This document shows positions 47,210 through 62,200 of a stretch of 64,000 nt of DNA, piece after piece. The DNA lies in the NCBI GenBank assembly GCA_025506515.1, contig CM046453.1, positions 1,198,001 to 1,262,000 on the forward strand, read 5' to 3'. The notes beneath the pieces are model-generated. The model was not told the DNA's origin. It worked only from the letters and a program-made list of their open reading frames with translations, and searched no databases. Position 1 is the first letter of the stretch. Each line of letters opens with the position of its first letter. Made by a program: the position numbers and the translations under genes. This stretch comes from Flaveria trinervia (taxonomy: Eukaryota > Streptophyta > Magnoliopsida > Asterales > Asteraceae).

Positions 47210-50200
47210 ATGGCTACACGAATTTTCTGTTTACTGACTGTTGTTACTGTTTTTGTCTGCGCAAACCCTAACTTTTCTGTTTCTTCGACGGTTGATGAAT
47301 ATGAATCGTCGATTCTCGATTTCCATGGGGATTATTCGCCGCCGTCGCCTCCGCCACCGGCTCCGTCACCGCATCCTCCGTCGCTGTCGTGCGAGGAGGA
47401 TTTACGAGGTATCGGTAGTTTAGACAGTACGTGTGAACTGAATTCTAGTTTGAGTTTCGTTGATGATGTGTATATAGAAGGGAAAGGGAACTTATGGATA
47501 CTCCCCGGGGTTGAATTTATATGCTCTGCTCCTGGTTGTTTGGTGATTATTAATGTTAGTTCTGAGTTTAGGTTAGGGTTTAATTCGGTGATAGTGGCTG
47601 GGACGTTTCATGTGACAGCAGGGAATGCCACGTTTGAAGAGGGTTCTGTTGTGAATGTGACTGCTTTGGGCGGTGATCCGCCGGAGTATACGAGTGGGTC
47701 ACCGAAAGGGGTGCTAGGTGGTGGTGGTGGGCATGGTGGTAGAGGTGCTTGTTGTGTTGTGGATAATACGAAGCTTCCAGAGGATGTATGGGGTGGTGAT
47801 GCTTATGGGTGGTCGGATTTGGATGTGCCCTATGATTATGGGAGCAAAGGTGGGACTACTAGTAAAGAAGATGATTATGGTGGGAACGGAGGTGGTAGGG
47901 TTTGGGTTGAGGTGGTGGATGTTGTTGAGAGTATTGGGAGGATTTTGGCTGATGGTGGTGATGGTGGTGTTAAAGGTGGAGGAGGATCTGGTGGCAGCAT
48001 TTTCGTGAAGGCCTATAAAATGTAATGGTCTCTTTCTGCATACTTTTACTTTCTTTTGATGCTATTTCTTTGAATGATTAGAACATATGATTATATGGTA
48101 AGTTTATGGCTTGCGACATCTTGAATGTATATTACTTGGTGCATGTGGATTAATAGGCTTAAAAGTTGAGTTACATGTAAACAAACAGTCATAGAAATTT
48201 GCTGACATTGTAATATTCAGTGTGTTGTAAATGATCCTATGTTAGATATAAGGTTTGTGGTCATAGACATTTTATTTATTTCTATATGAAAATGATAGGG
48301 ATTGAAATCAAAGAGGGTATAATTGAGAGTAATTGAGGATGACAATGGAATAATCAAATAGAAACATGGATTGTATTGCAAAATATATGATGATAACAAA
48401 ATGAAGAAGATGATAACAAACTTAGTCACCGCCACAAAAGTGGTCCAGGGCTATGCCCTTCTCAATGCTATTGCAAAGAGCCCAAACAAACCTACTAATT
48501 CTCCTCCTCTCCTAAGGGTTTACTAATACCTATTTATATAAAATACAAGTTGCACTAAACACCCTCCTAGAATAGACAATTGACATTTAAACTATAAAGT
48601 AGAAGATTATTCCTATCAGAAAATGAACCATTTGAAATCAGTGGAACTATACCTTGTAATTCCTTCAACACCCTTTGTGCTATGTGCTAACAATACTTCA
48701 ATTCATACAGCAAATCCTCGTAACAAAAATAATTTATATTTAGCAGACACATTATTTAATGAACCACATTATGTCTTGGAAAAGAATTAATCACATCAAC
48801 CAATCTAGATGTTCATGCCATCTATGACAATTTTAGTAAGACCATTAGCTTTGTTGTCCCAAGTATAAGAATAAGCATTTGATAGAGGATTATAAACATC
48901 TTATGCTAGATATTGAAGTTATGTTCATTATCAACCAATATAAGAAAGTTTCCTTGATCTGTAACATAATTGGGTTTGATAGATAAATCTTTGGATTTTT
49001 GCTATTAGGTTTTGATGGGAATTGTTGAATATAACTGATAGCAAAACTTAGGGCTCTAATTTAGTGAATAAATTCATTAGCCATAATTCCAATGATTGAG
49101 GGAAAAAAACTGTGATTGCAACATAATAACAACATCTCAATTTGCATCAATACCATCTACCAACTTCATGAGGTCATGAGGATACATAAAACAGGGATGT
49201 AAATCCTTATACCCTTGGATATCAGTAACTAAACTTAAGATCAAGTACTCTAAAAATTGTATATTCTTTGTTACAAATGTACTAACCAGTAAACAACATG
49301 AAATTATATTTATTCAACTTGAACAATAGATTCTAATCTTAGGAAGCAGAAAACTAAAAAAACTCTCAGATACCATCAAATAAGCAGCAATACATATGTA
49401 CGTCACATTACCTTATATCCCAGTTACTTAGTAAATACATTTGCTCATGTTAGAGAGTATATAAAATAATTCACTAAAGTTTTGACGGACCAACCAAACT
49501 GGAAATTGAAAATCCAAATAACATGCGAATGTTGTGCACTTGTGCTCTTTGGAATTCAAATCTGACAGTAGCTAGTATTTAGTTTGCATGCAGGTCAAGT
49601 TTGTGTGTCAGATCAAAACGGTAAAGTGCGTACACACATATGTGTATGTATGTATATAACATAAATGTTTTGTATGTATGTTGGGGGGATGGTGATTAGT
49701 GTGAGCCATGAGTGAAGGGTGATTTTCCTTTAGGATACTCGGTTAGTTTATTTTTACTTTTTTGCTATAAATGTACCAACTAGTAATTGCAACTGTCTAA
49801 GAAGTTATATTTATTCAACTTGAAACTAAAGAGGAGTTACATGAAAGTGGAAATAAATTCCTAATCTTAGTTGGGAATAATAAAATTTAAAGAACACTCA
49901 TTATCATCAAATAAGCAGTAATGCATATTACAATAATTACATTACCTTAAATCCCCAGTTACTTAGTAAATACATTCACTCGTGTTAGAAAATATCTAAT
50001 TTAAAGTGCTAAAGTTTTGTCAGGCCAACCAAACAGGAAACTGAGATTCCATATACCATGCAAGCTTTGTGCTCCTTTGATGCAATTCCTTTTAGGATCA
50101 AAGCACACATGAACACACATAAGAAACAATAAAGCAATAAATGACACAAAAAATTATAGAGGTTTGGTCGCGGTGTGCAACCTACATCATCTTGGTGCAG

Positions 50201-53200
50201 CTTGGGTTTTTCTTTTATTGAGTGATAATGATTACAAGTACAAAGCAATATATTAATAGGCAACTTTAGGGTCCCTTAAGTTAACTAACTAACTAAATTG
50301 GGCCCTTATAGAGCTTGGGCCGGCCGAGCCCAATAGGAAGCCAGAAGCCTACACCCAACAAATCTAACATTAGCTATACTTCAGTTTGTATTGTAGGTCA
50401 AGTCTATGTGTTAGATCAAAATGGTTAAGTGTGCGCACACATGTATATGCAGGTATATAACATATATATGTATGTGCATATATATATGTATGTGTGGTGT
50501 GTGTGTGTGTGTCGAGCGAGGCCGATTTGTGTGAACTCAAAGTGAAGTGTGATTTTCCACTATGATACTCTATTAGGTTATTTACTTGAGTGAGGATTTA
50601 TGTGATGGGAGCTTAATAGGTCTCTTTTTGTCAAATTGATATTGTCTAGATATATTATAATTTAATTAGGTAGAGTGACTTGGAAGCTGATTTGATCGTT
50701 CAACAGTGACTAGACATAATTAATTGTGTTCGGCACCGACTAGACATAATTATACAACCATTATCTTTGTTTGTTCTGTGAAGAACAGGACAGGTAATGG
50801 TATCTTGAGTGCATCTGGAGGTAATGGGTTTGCTGGTGGTGCTGGTGGAAGAATATCTGTAAACGTTTTCAGCAGACACGATGACCAAACATTTTTCGTT
50901 CATGGTGCGTTCATATTACATCATTATCCTCATTTTCATTTACCTAATTGAATTAGTATACAAGTTGATGGACTTTATTTTTGCATGATTAATTCGTGAA
51001 TGTTACAACTTAACGATATATTACAATACTCCATTCATTGTATTATAACATAAAAGCTGTTCTTTTTTGTATGACAAAATGCTTAGACATTTTTTTCAAA
51101 AGATTATGGATCTAAACTTTATTGAAGGGAATTTTATTTGTAAAATACTAAAAATCCTTAGATCTTTAGATTTTAAGATTCAAAAGTTTAACCAAAATGT
51201 CCTTTTGACTGATTATTGCTCTAAACTTCAATTAAGGAAAATTTTCTGTTAAATAGTAAAACTCCCTAGATCTTTGAAATGTAACAGAAAAGTGATTTAT
51301 TAAACCTTAACTCAATAATAACAAAAGGACCATTTTTTTAAAGTTATGAAAAGTCTAGGTATTTAATCATACAAAAAAGGACTTTCATAGGGATTTAATC
51401 ATACAAAAAAGGACATTCATGTTAATAATTCAGTGTAGATACCAAAATATAGTCTAGGGACTTATATGTGAATCTAGACACATTATATAAGGCCTTTTTT
51501 GACAGTTAACCATTTTTCTTTAGTGATCTATACTTGTAAATCACTGATCGGGTATATTAGGGCACTTATGTTTGTGGTGCCATCGTGTAAGACACTTTTG
51601 TTTGTGGTCTCTTTTGAAAATTTCTTATAAACTAGGTTTAAACAACAATTCTTCATTTATATGTTAGATCAGAAAAATCATGCACTCAATTGCTCTCATG
51701 GATTTTGGTCTTTATGTGCTTTGCTTTATGCCTAGGTTTCATATTCTTGTGGCATTTGTACTAGAAGGGAGATTTTATCAAACACGAGCACAAAATAGAA
51801 GAAAAATAATGAAGTGCTCATGTGGTATATCCATAGAACACTATTTCTTGTTCAAATTAGGGATAACGTATGTAGGCACGACCCACGTATTTAGTTTTTA
51901 TGCATTAAGGCCACCTATGGAGGCCATTGAAGACTTGAAGTATTTGTTGTTCAAAAAACATGCCTGATGATGGAAATTCCCTTAAGTTTTTTTATAAGGC
52001 TACAGTACCACTGCATCAAGGTATCATCAGCAAACTATTCAATGTTGAAAACTAGTGTATTTTTGTTATTTCACAACATCTGGCTTGTTTTTAGCTGGAT
52101 TTGTTATAAATGAAACTAGTATGTTTTAAATTGATATTCCAGCATATTTTTGTTCCAAGTTTGTATTTGGTATCCAATTTTTGCCACAAGCATGTAAAAT
52201 AATAAAATTGCCTTTGAATGTTTTCTTGAAGGCATTTTTGTCATCCATGTATTTGTGGCAAAAAATATGTATACTTGAAAAGTAGTTTCAATCTATTTGT
52301 GCTGTGATGAAAAATAATTGAGTACTTGGGTGACCTCCACATATATCATACCTTCAAATCATTAACAAAAATGATAAGTTTTCTATTCCGAGTTGTTTAA
52401 ATTTTGTCAGTTGATGTGTCTTTTGCTTTTTCTATTGCATTGCATTTGAGATAGTATTTTAGCTGCCAATTTTTTAATTCTGTTTTTATAGGGGGACAAA
52501 GTTATGGCTGTCCGGCAAACTCGGGTGCTGCAGGAACTTTTTATGATGCTGTTCCTCGAAGGCTTAGAGTCAACAATCACAACAGGTCAACAGATACAGA
52601 CACACCTTTTTTTGCATTCCCAAATCAGCCCCGTTGGACCAGTGTTGACATCCAAGATTATGCTAGAGCTGATGTTCCTCTACGTTGGAGTCGTGTGCAG
52701 GTTATCAAGATGTCATTTACTGCATATCTTTTAGTTTTATTATTATTTTTGACAAAAGAGATTTGTATCGAGTTAAATCAAGATCTTTTAACTTACTGCA
52801 ATTCTTAGTTTACATTTCTTGAGATTGCAAAGACAGGTTGGCTAAGGTCAAAATGCGTTTGGGTTAAAACATGTCATTTTTTGTCTTTATTTTTAATAAA
52901 TAAATAACTTCGTTAGTTTTGATTGCAAAACAATATTAAATTGATAGTAATCTTATCTTTGCGTAAAATGATTTAAAAGGTTGCGTGCAACAAAAATCAA
53001 CTTTGGGCTACTTTCAATCTAGTGAAGATTCGTGTTGGGTTCAGTTGGCCAGTGGGTATCACCCAATCCGAACACAAGTTTTATTTAATGTGTCTAAACA
53101 TGTAATACGGAAATAGGCTACGTAACCTTTTTATCTAAGCAAGCGACCCGTTTATCCACAACCTAACCCCAACAAGGTCTATTTGGTAAGTGGGTTAGGC

Positions 53201-56200
53201 GGATCGACCAAACCTATTTAGACCCTACAATAACCCGCTTATTTTTGTATTATGTATGAAATTGCAGACATTCCAGCTGAAAATTTTAACTTGACCCATC
53301 TGTTCTGTTTGAGAAAAAGTTTAACCCAATGACTCATTCATAAGTAAATGGTCGAAATTGCCACCAAAATTTAAGTTGCTTCACAGTCAACTTGTTCCCT
53401 CTTGATTACAGTTTGATTCACTTTTGTTGATTCATGGGATTATGTACATAATATTTACTTTTTAAAATATATAGGTTCAGGGACAACTTAGTTTATCGAA
53501 CTCAGCAGTTTTAAGCTTTGGCCTTCCCCATGATGCCGTGTCAGAGTTTGAATTAATTGCAGAAGAACTTTTAATGAGTGATTCAGTTATCAAGGTAAGT
53601 GAGAGGCATTGTATATGTTCTTATTGCAATATACTTTTCATCCTTCTTTTCTACATTGTTTAATTTAGGGTTACTGTTACCAAGTAAATTATGTAGTCCA
53701 TTTTGGGAAAATTTGATTGTCATATTGTATTGTAGGATTTTTTGTTATATGATTTTCACCATCTTGACTTGAGTATGGTTCTATCTTTACTGTTATAGTC
53801 CTTGTTTTTTAGTCCATATTTTTTGTTACATATGTTAAAAATATATGTAAATGTAAAATAGGAGCATATGCTCTGGTGTATGCTACTCATTTGTTTGCTT
53901 CTGCTATACTAAGCTTTTTACTTTGAGATATATGATCTATTCCAGTTACAGAGAAGTTTTATTTGTTCTTAACTTCCTATAGTTTGATTTTACAAGTTTC
54001 AATGGTCTTCTTATTGCGTTTTGTAATATAATATTTTAGATATATGGGGCTTTGCGAATGTCTGTTAAGCTGCACTTGATGTTGAACTCCAAAATGCTAA
54101 TAGATGGTGATGGAGAGGGCGATCCAATTATTGCCACTTCATTGCTTGAGGCTAGCAATTTACTGGTTCTCAAGGTAAATTTTCTTTTCTCTTGCATAAG
54201 TTAAAACAGAGACTTACTTTAAGTAGTTAAATTGTTTAATTAATTATGTAAGGGTGGATCCGTGATACAATCAAACGCAAATCTTGGTGTTCATGGACAA
54301 GGTTCTCTGAATTTGACTGGGGAAGGAAATATTATAGAAGCTCAGCATCTAGTTTTATCAATATTTTGCTGTATCAATGTAAGGCTACTTACCTTTTCTT
54401 TTCCCCTTCCCTGTTTAAACAGCAAACTCACATAGGCTTCACCCTTGCCCTAGCCAAAGACATATTGGTTGCAAGCTTTGTTATGTTGTTAACTTACTAG
54501 GCCCATAGTAGATTTTGAAAATATTTGGTTCTTTCAGGGCATTATAACTCAACAAATTCTTGATATTATAATTATATTTAGATCGTGAGAGCCTTTACTT
54601 GTTGCATTTAACATATGCAACTAAGGATTGCATATCAGTGTTTGCTACTTTACTTACTTTAGTTTTTGAGTAGAGGTGACAAGATGCGTGGGTTGGGTAA
54701 TGGGTTGAAATCGGCCATGCTTTAGTTTTGCTTGCAACGGGCTGGGACGGGTTGGATTGATCCATAAGCACTGTTTGTCCCTTTTCAGTTATCTTTAATA
54801 AATAACTAGTGTGTTAGTCATGATTACAATGGTAATCTACGTTTACAACAAAAATATGACACCACATGCCAAATAGATTTAAGGTGATTTTCAACATTTT
54901 TTATTTGACTCATTTAGATAAATACAACCTGAATCCACCCATTATAAATCAAAAAGGTTGAAATCGCCACATCTACTTTTGAGTTGTAATCCCTAGGGCG
55001 TAATGTCAATAGTTATTTATTAAAGAAACGTGAGGGTGCGATGACATTACTTCTCATACTAAGACAATTGCTTGGTATGGTAATTTATAAAATCTATTTA
55101 ATGACTATAAAAGCAACAAGTTGTAACTATAAGTTTTTTGAGGTGCATGAATCTTTTCATCTTATATGTCATTATAAAGCTATCATTGCATGTCTTTCTA
55201 TGCCATCATTGACTTTGAGACATTTTTAGTATCATCATTCTGAGGAAAATTTTGGCAAATATGTAGGTTGAACCTGGATCCGTGGTTCGAGGCCCTTTAC
55301 AAAATACAACTGATAATTACTTGTAAGTAATTGCAATTTAGTAGTAATCCGTGAATTTGTTTAAAATTTGGTAGATGATACATTGATATATTACAGGTCA
55401 AATTGTGAACTTGAGGTTTGCCCCACTGAACTAATTCATCCGCCAGAAGATTGCAATGTGAACTCTTCATTGTCCTTCACTCTTCAGGTGATAAGTTATA
55501 TAATTAATAAGATTATTTCTTTCATATTAGGTGTGCTGATTAGATGTTATGCCTTGGCAGATATGTCGAGTAGAAGAAGTATTTGTTGAAGGTTCTATTG
55601 AAGGATCTGTTGTCCATTTTCAGTGGGTCAGAACGGTAGTTATTCAACCTTCTGGATCGATAATTGCTTCTGGGTTAGGTATTGTTTTATATTATTTTTC
55701 TATGTTCCAGTTGTGTTGAGGGACATGCATCATTGAGACCAAAACTGAAAAATCAAACCAATTTTTGGGTTAACTCAACCTGAATTTTTGGTTTGGTAGC
55801 TCGCAATTTAATGAAAGAGGTTTAACTGAAAAAAACTGGAAAATGTTAAAATACTAAATTTCTTTTCAGTGCGTAACAATACTGGTCCACTAATGAAATA
55901 TTAGCCCTGAATATTGTATTAAGTCTTAGTTTGTAATTTTCTTCAGAAAGTTCTCCTGTTGGGACTTCCAAAGCTGATTTATTGGAATTTACTTATTATA
56001 AAAAGCATTTAATAATTAAAATGGTTATGTTGTTAATCAGATAACCATGGTTTTCCGGTTTAGGTTTAGGATCAAGAACCCTTGAATGGTGACCTGTAGT
56101 TTTGTAGTACATTATAAACTTTAGCGGTATTTCTACTATATTCTGTTTTACCATTAGTAATGTGTAATGGGAGGTAGCAAATGTGGCCGGTTTGGCCTCG

Positions 56201-59200
56201 AACCAAAACAGGTTTTGGTTGAAATGGTTTTTTTAAAGATGGGCCAAACAAATTTCAGGTCAATATGGAATTATGGATCGTGTCTAGTAGGCCCGGTACT
56301 TTTCTTTTGGACCTGTTCTTAGCCAAATTAATGGATGCGGACCCATTTAACCTGTTCTGTGATCTAGACCTACACAAATGAACTCAATATGATAACATCA
56401 CCCGAAGCCGCTTGTTTCTAGTATCACAGGTTGTGATTTCTTCACATAATGATATTTAATATAATTGATATTTGGAATAATGTAGGCTGCATTGGTGGGG
56501 CTGGTAAAGGAAAATTCTTGAGCACGGGCCCTAGTGGTGGTGGGGGGCATGGTGGCAGAGGTGGGAATGGATATTATAATAACAGTATGATTGTGGAGGG
56601 TGGTGTTACTTATGGTGATGCTGATTTTCCCTGTGAGCTTGGTAGTGGGAGTGGGAATGTTAGTTTGGGTGGTGCAACTGCTGGTGGTGGTATCATTGGT
56701 AAGCTTCTAGATCTTTAATGTTAAATTATGTTGTTTTCATATCTTATATCTCCCAAGGCAATATGCAGAAACAAGCATAGGAATCTTTTGAGTGGTTAAT
56801 GTAGTGGAAACTTGGGATTGATAATGGAATAAACCTGTAACTTTCATCATTTTGACAGTTTAACCCCTGAACATTTACTATCCTTTTACCTTTTTCTTTG
56901 TTTTATTCAAACATAAATATATCTGACCTATAACTGGTTTGACCAATCATTTTTTTGTTGAGGTGCATTTTTCGTATCCTTTATTGTGGTTTTGTTCATT
57001 AATTTTCACCATTTTGATGGTTTAACCATAATTTTTATATTTATTTTTTTATTATTATTTTTATACTAATCATCATTAAAACAACATACCTAGTAAAAAT
57101 CCCGCTCATAGTAGGGTCTGGGGAGGGTTAGAACGGACACAAACCTTATCCCTAACCCATGGGATATAGAGACTGCTCCTAATGAGACCCCCAACTCAAA
57201 GAACAAAGAGAAGAAAGAGGACTGAAATATAAACACATGGAAATATCACATAAAAAGAGCATGTAACGCCTAGCACATAACAACATAAAAAAAGAAGACA
57301 TACATCAACACACATGAACTAAACAATATTTTTAGATATCTTTGACTTGTAATACAGAACAGGCGATATCTTATTATCATTAAAGATGACAAGAAACTCA
57401 AATCAGACATATTGATTGCATGTGCTTGCGGTATGAAAGATCAAAGTGCGTCTGTGCGTGTGTGGTATAAAAACGTGTTATAATCAAACTAATTTCTATT
57501 AAAGTTGTTATATGTAAGTTTGCTATAAAAGTATGTTATAAACCTTGGTATAAAATAAATAATCGTAAATGTCAAATAAATTGATATAAAAATGTTAATA
57601 AATAAATTAAATAGAAAATGTATAAAAAGTGATTTTATAGAAACCACATATTTTGAATTTAGTAAACATCGTTATCTCTTTTAACTGTAAATATTTTGTA
57701 ATAGTGATGGGTTCTCTGGAGCGCTCTTTGTCAACTTTTTACATCTATGGCTCACTCATAGCTGATGGAGAAAGCTTTGGAGAAAATATAAGAAAGCAAA
57801 ATGCCAATTCTAACCCTGTGATTAGTCCGGGAGGTGGATCCGGTGGAAGTATTCTTCTCTTTGTTGATAGATTGACACTTGGCAATTCAGCTTCAATCTC
57901 AACAGTTGGAGGCTATGGTGGTCCGAATGCCGGTGGCGGCGGCGGCGGTAGGATTCATTTTCATTGGTCAGATATTACAGTTGGCGATGAATATCAGCCC
58001 GTGGCAAGTGTAAATGGAAGCATTAATATTGGGTTTGAATCTTGACAAATCACTACTTTTCTTTAATTATTGTAGAGGTGACAACTTTTAATAGTTACTT
58101 ATAAATGGTTGATTTGGGTACTGTTTTATCTCAAGTTGGTTAACTAGTTTTCTTTGGGAAAAAGGGGGATGGGCTAGGTGAGTTAAACGGGTTTATAGTT
58201 GTTTAATGTCTGTTTTTCATGCGTACAACCTTCTAATTTGTTTTCATAATCATATTAACGCATTAACAATTTTTAAGTTTTCTTCGAAATTGACTAAAAA
58301 GGTTAGCAGATTAATCCAACTGACCCGCACATGACTTGTTTCAACCCAAACCTGTTTTTAATACTTCTTCCTGCCAACACATATTTCCACATCTACTTTA
58401 TTTGTCCCTTAAGAAATTTTATATGTGAACACCTGATCAAAAGTTATAGAATCATATTCTTTTAGGTGGATCTTTTGTTGGTGATCTTATTGAACACTTT
58501 TATAAAACATGCAATGTATTTGAAAATCACATTCTATGTTGTTAAGAAGAAAAATAACATACATTGGAGTTAAGGACATAATGTTTTAATGACATATGCA
58601 AAAAAGCTGTATAATTAATAGTAAAGAAACAAACATAAAAAAGTATTAAGACAACCTCAAATAAGATTAGGTGAATTTCAAAATAAAATTATATCTTAAT
58701 CAAAGTTGATATATTTTTTTGGGAACTAACACCAGTAAATAAGTTTTCGAAAAAGATAATTAGTTTAAATTGTAAACTCTCATTTATTCCTTAAAAGAAA
58801 TGGTAAAAAACCCCTACTTCAAGGTATAAAAATCCTTGAAATTGAAAAACACCCCTACTTCAAGGAATAATAATCCTTGAAATGGAAAGAATCTTGCTTT
58901 TGGAACATTCCATTGGAACGGTCCATTCCATGCTGCCTTCCATTCCTGCATACCAAACCAACCTACAAGTGTACATAGTTCTGTAACACATCTAGGTGCT
59001 CTTAGTTTTGTTGTATGCACACATATTTTACGATCATTTTTCTCTGGTCTTGTCTTTTTAATCTCTTTGTTGACATTAGCCTTTTGTCTTTACATACTTT
59101 ATTATGCGTTTGCTTATTAATATGGCAGAGGAGGAGTTGGTAAAGGCCTAGGACAACCAGGGGACAATGGAACTATAACCGGAATAATTTGTCCAAAAGG

Positions 59201-62200
59201 GCTCTATGGTATATTTTGTGAGGTATGCTTATTTCTCTTCAGTCATCTAGAAACCTACTATATTGATAATTAGGATGTTTATATCTTGGTTTTAAAAATA
59301 GCACCTAAGGCGTGAGGCTCTAGAGGCAATCAGGAAAACGCCTCAGGGCTTTGAGGCGGCGCCTCATGCACATCTAGGTCAAATTTGGTCAAGATTGGGG
59401 TCTGTAAAAGGATGATGTGTAGAAATAACCAAAGAGAAGGATGATGTGTAGAAATAACCAAAGAGATGATGAGATTATGAATGATTTACATAGTAAAAAA
59501 GCCAATATGTAAAAAAGTTAGACAAATGCAACTTTTGGTTGTACATATGGCTTATTTTGTTGCACATAGAACAACACTTCGCATACGTGAGGCTCTCGCC
59601 TCATGCCTCACACATAGCGCCTCGGCTTTTCAAACTTAAACACCTCGGAGTGCCTAACGCTTTTTAAAACTAAGGTTTATATTATTTATATGTTGATTTT
59701 GGCTTCTATCACTCTTAATAGTTTCACTAAATAATTTTAATATAGGAATGCCCACTTGGTACCTACAAGAATGTCAGCGGGTCTGAAAGATCTCTTTGTA
59801 TTGATTGCCCAACTCTAGAGTTTCCATATCGTGCCATTTTTACTCCAGTTCGAGGTATTGCAACTTAAATATAGTCTCATTTATGCTAAATAAGTGGATT
59901 TCGTTTTCAAGAAGTTGGTGTTATATTTTTTAAAGAAAATGTAATATGATGTGTAGCTAAGTGCCCTACTCAATCCAACATGGTTTAATTTCTTTCCCTG
60001 TTTATGAGGTGGCAGTAATTTATTTTGTCTAGTTTCTTAATCTCGTACCTTCAAATAAAAGAATAGCTAAAACATCGACCGGTCAAATGGGTTGAATATT
60101 AAAATTCGTCCAAAGTGTATGTATATATGATTATATATCACAACCTTCTAAATCATTCTAATTTCTTGGATTTAGGTTATATTGTATTAATATTGTTTTT
60201 GCAGTCATCCAAGTGTTCAACTCTTTTTTCTCATCAAAGGCACCCAAATATTGAAAGTTCGAAACTAGTTTATAGACCATACATCTATTAGGTTTCTTAT
60301 ATACCAATTATATCGAAAAAAACTTGTTGGATGTTGAAATAGCAATCAAGATAAAGAACCAAACGAAATACCTTACCTGAGGTGTTAACATGTAATATAA
60401 TAGGTTAAACTTGTATTTTCAAAATAATTTAAGTGCATTTTACCCATTTAGCATATTTTTTCCCCAAAATTGGTATAGACGAAACCCGATTCATATTTGG
60501 GTGGACATAACTAGTTTCAATAATTTGGTGGCCTCTACGTACATAATCTCATAATTCCTTTATATAAAATATCCTGTTGAACTTGACTTAATCTTATTAG
60601 GCTTGTGCAAAAAAGATTTGTTTCAGCCCAAACGTGTTTGACCAGCCTGTCTTGTCATCTCTACTTATAGGTTAAGGAAGTAGGTGTTTAGGGTTGGATT
60701 TATTGCTTCTAACAATGCACATTTCATGTCACAGGTGGTGTTGTTGATATTCCTTGCCCTTATAAATGTGTTTCAGAGAGATACCACATGCCACACTGTT
60801 ATACGACATTTGAGGAGTTGGTTTACACGTTTGGAGGGCCATGGCTATTTGGTTTCATGCTCCTAAGTTTGCTCATACTTTTTGCTCTTGTACTTAGTGT
60901 TGCTCGTGTGAAACTTGTTGGCGGAGATGAAATCTCTAGCCTAGTGCCAGCTAGGCACGGCGGCTTGCAATTGGATCGCTCAGTTCCTTTCTTGGAGTCG
61001 TTAAATGAGGTCTATTCTCAAGTTAACTTCTTACCTATAGGTGGCAAAGTGAGTGGGTTGGGTAATGGGTCAAAGCAAGTAGTTTAGGTGTGGCTCAAAA
61101 CGGTCTTCATATTTTTGATTTTCCAATAAAAAGTTAGTTTCAAATACGATTTCAAATAATATTTAGTATTATTCCCAAGAAGTATTAAATCTATGAATAA
61201 AATGATTTAGGAGGTTTTTTGGGGGAAATATTTGGTATAGTTCACAACTTTTTGGTTTGGTTGACCTGTAAAAGTTTTATCATTAATTTTTATATTTTTA
61301 ATAGATAATTAGTACAAAATATGATTATAGAGACAAATAAAAAGCTAAACATTTGAGATTTAAGTAATTTAGGAGGTTTTATTCGGGTAATATTTGGTAA
61401 TATGATGTTTGAATATAATGATGTTGGAGAGTTTATACAAGTCCAATTTGTGTGGTATGGGTCAAAGCGGTTCACATGTGTCGAACTGGCGTCTCAAAAC
61501 ACCTTTTGTCTAGAGTTTTTGGATTATTAATGAATTATTAGTGTGTCAAATATAAACACATAAATATATATTATATTAGCAATAATCTAATTTTTTTGGT
61601 ATATTGATTTTGGAGGTTTTATCATAAAAAATACTCATGGATGACTGATGACTTATGAGCTGTTTGACCTTTCCTCTGAAGCTATTTTATTAGATTATCT
61701 GTTTGACCTCTGTCCTCTAAAGTTCTATGTTTTTAGAAGACATAATCCGAATTGAACCATTTAGTACGGTTGAAATTGCCAGCTCTAGTTTCAAATACTT
61801 GGTCCTTTTCATTTGTAATTGTAGAAATAATGTTACTTCTTCCTTTCAGGTTCTTGAAACAAATAGAAATGAGGAATCCCGAAATCATGTGCATCGCATG
61901 TACTTCTTGGGATCTAATACTTTCAGTGAACCTTGGCATCTCCCTCATTCTCCTTCAGAACAAGTAGCTGAGATTGTGTATGATTCTTCTGTCTTGTTAT
62001 AGTCTAGGGATTTAATCAATGGCCGGCTTGGGTTGGGTTGACCTGCAAATACTTTTTGTTTCATTTTGAAGTTTTGTTTATGTGTTATGCATTAGTTATG
62101 ATTACAAAATCAATGTTTTCACAATAATGATCTATATCTTTGAATAAGTTGACTCTTTGGGAGCTATTTAGCCCAATAACTCTTTTTAGCTAAATTTCTT

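Larger units (their letters stand above)
49260..50590. repeat. Segmental tandem duplication inside intron 1
   Basis: Copy A (about 49,260-49,750) and copy B (about 49,765-50,590) share many blocks in order, such as ATATTTATTCAACTTGAA, CCAGTTACTTAGTAAATACA, CTAAAGTTTTG, GTAGGTCAAGT or GCAGGTCAAGT, TAGATCAAAA, GTGATTTTCC and GATACTC. Copy B is longer because of a ~270-bp insertion (50,089-50,360). Divergence is considerable, so the duplication is old. Confidence 0.8.

Noticed and set aside
47718..48008. Out-of-frame ORF in exon 1 of the glycine-rich gene
   Set aside because: Shadow of the Gly-rich coding frame; Val/Met-rich translation is typical of GGTGGT read in another frame.
48740..49000. 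Possible decayed Copia coding sequence next to the intronic LTR
   Set aside because: Minus-strand translation gives only short fragments with no diagnostic RNase H or integrase motif.
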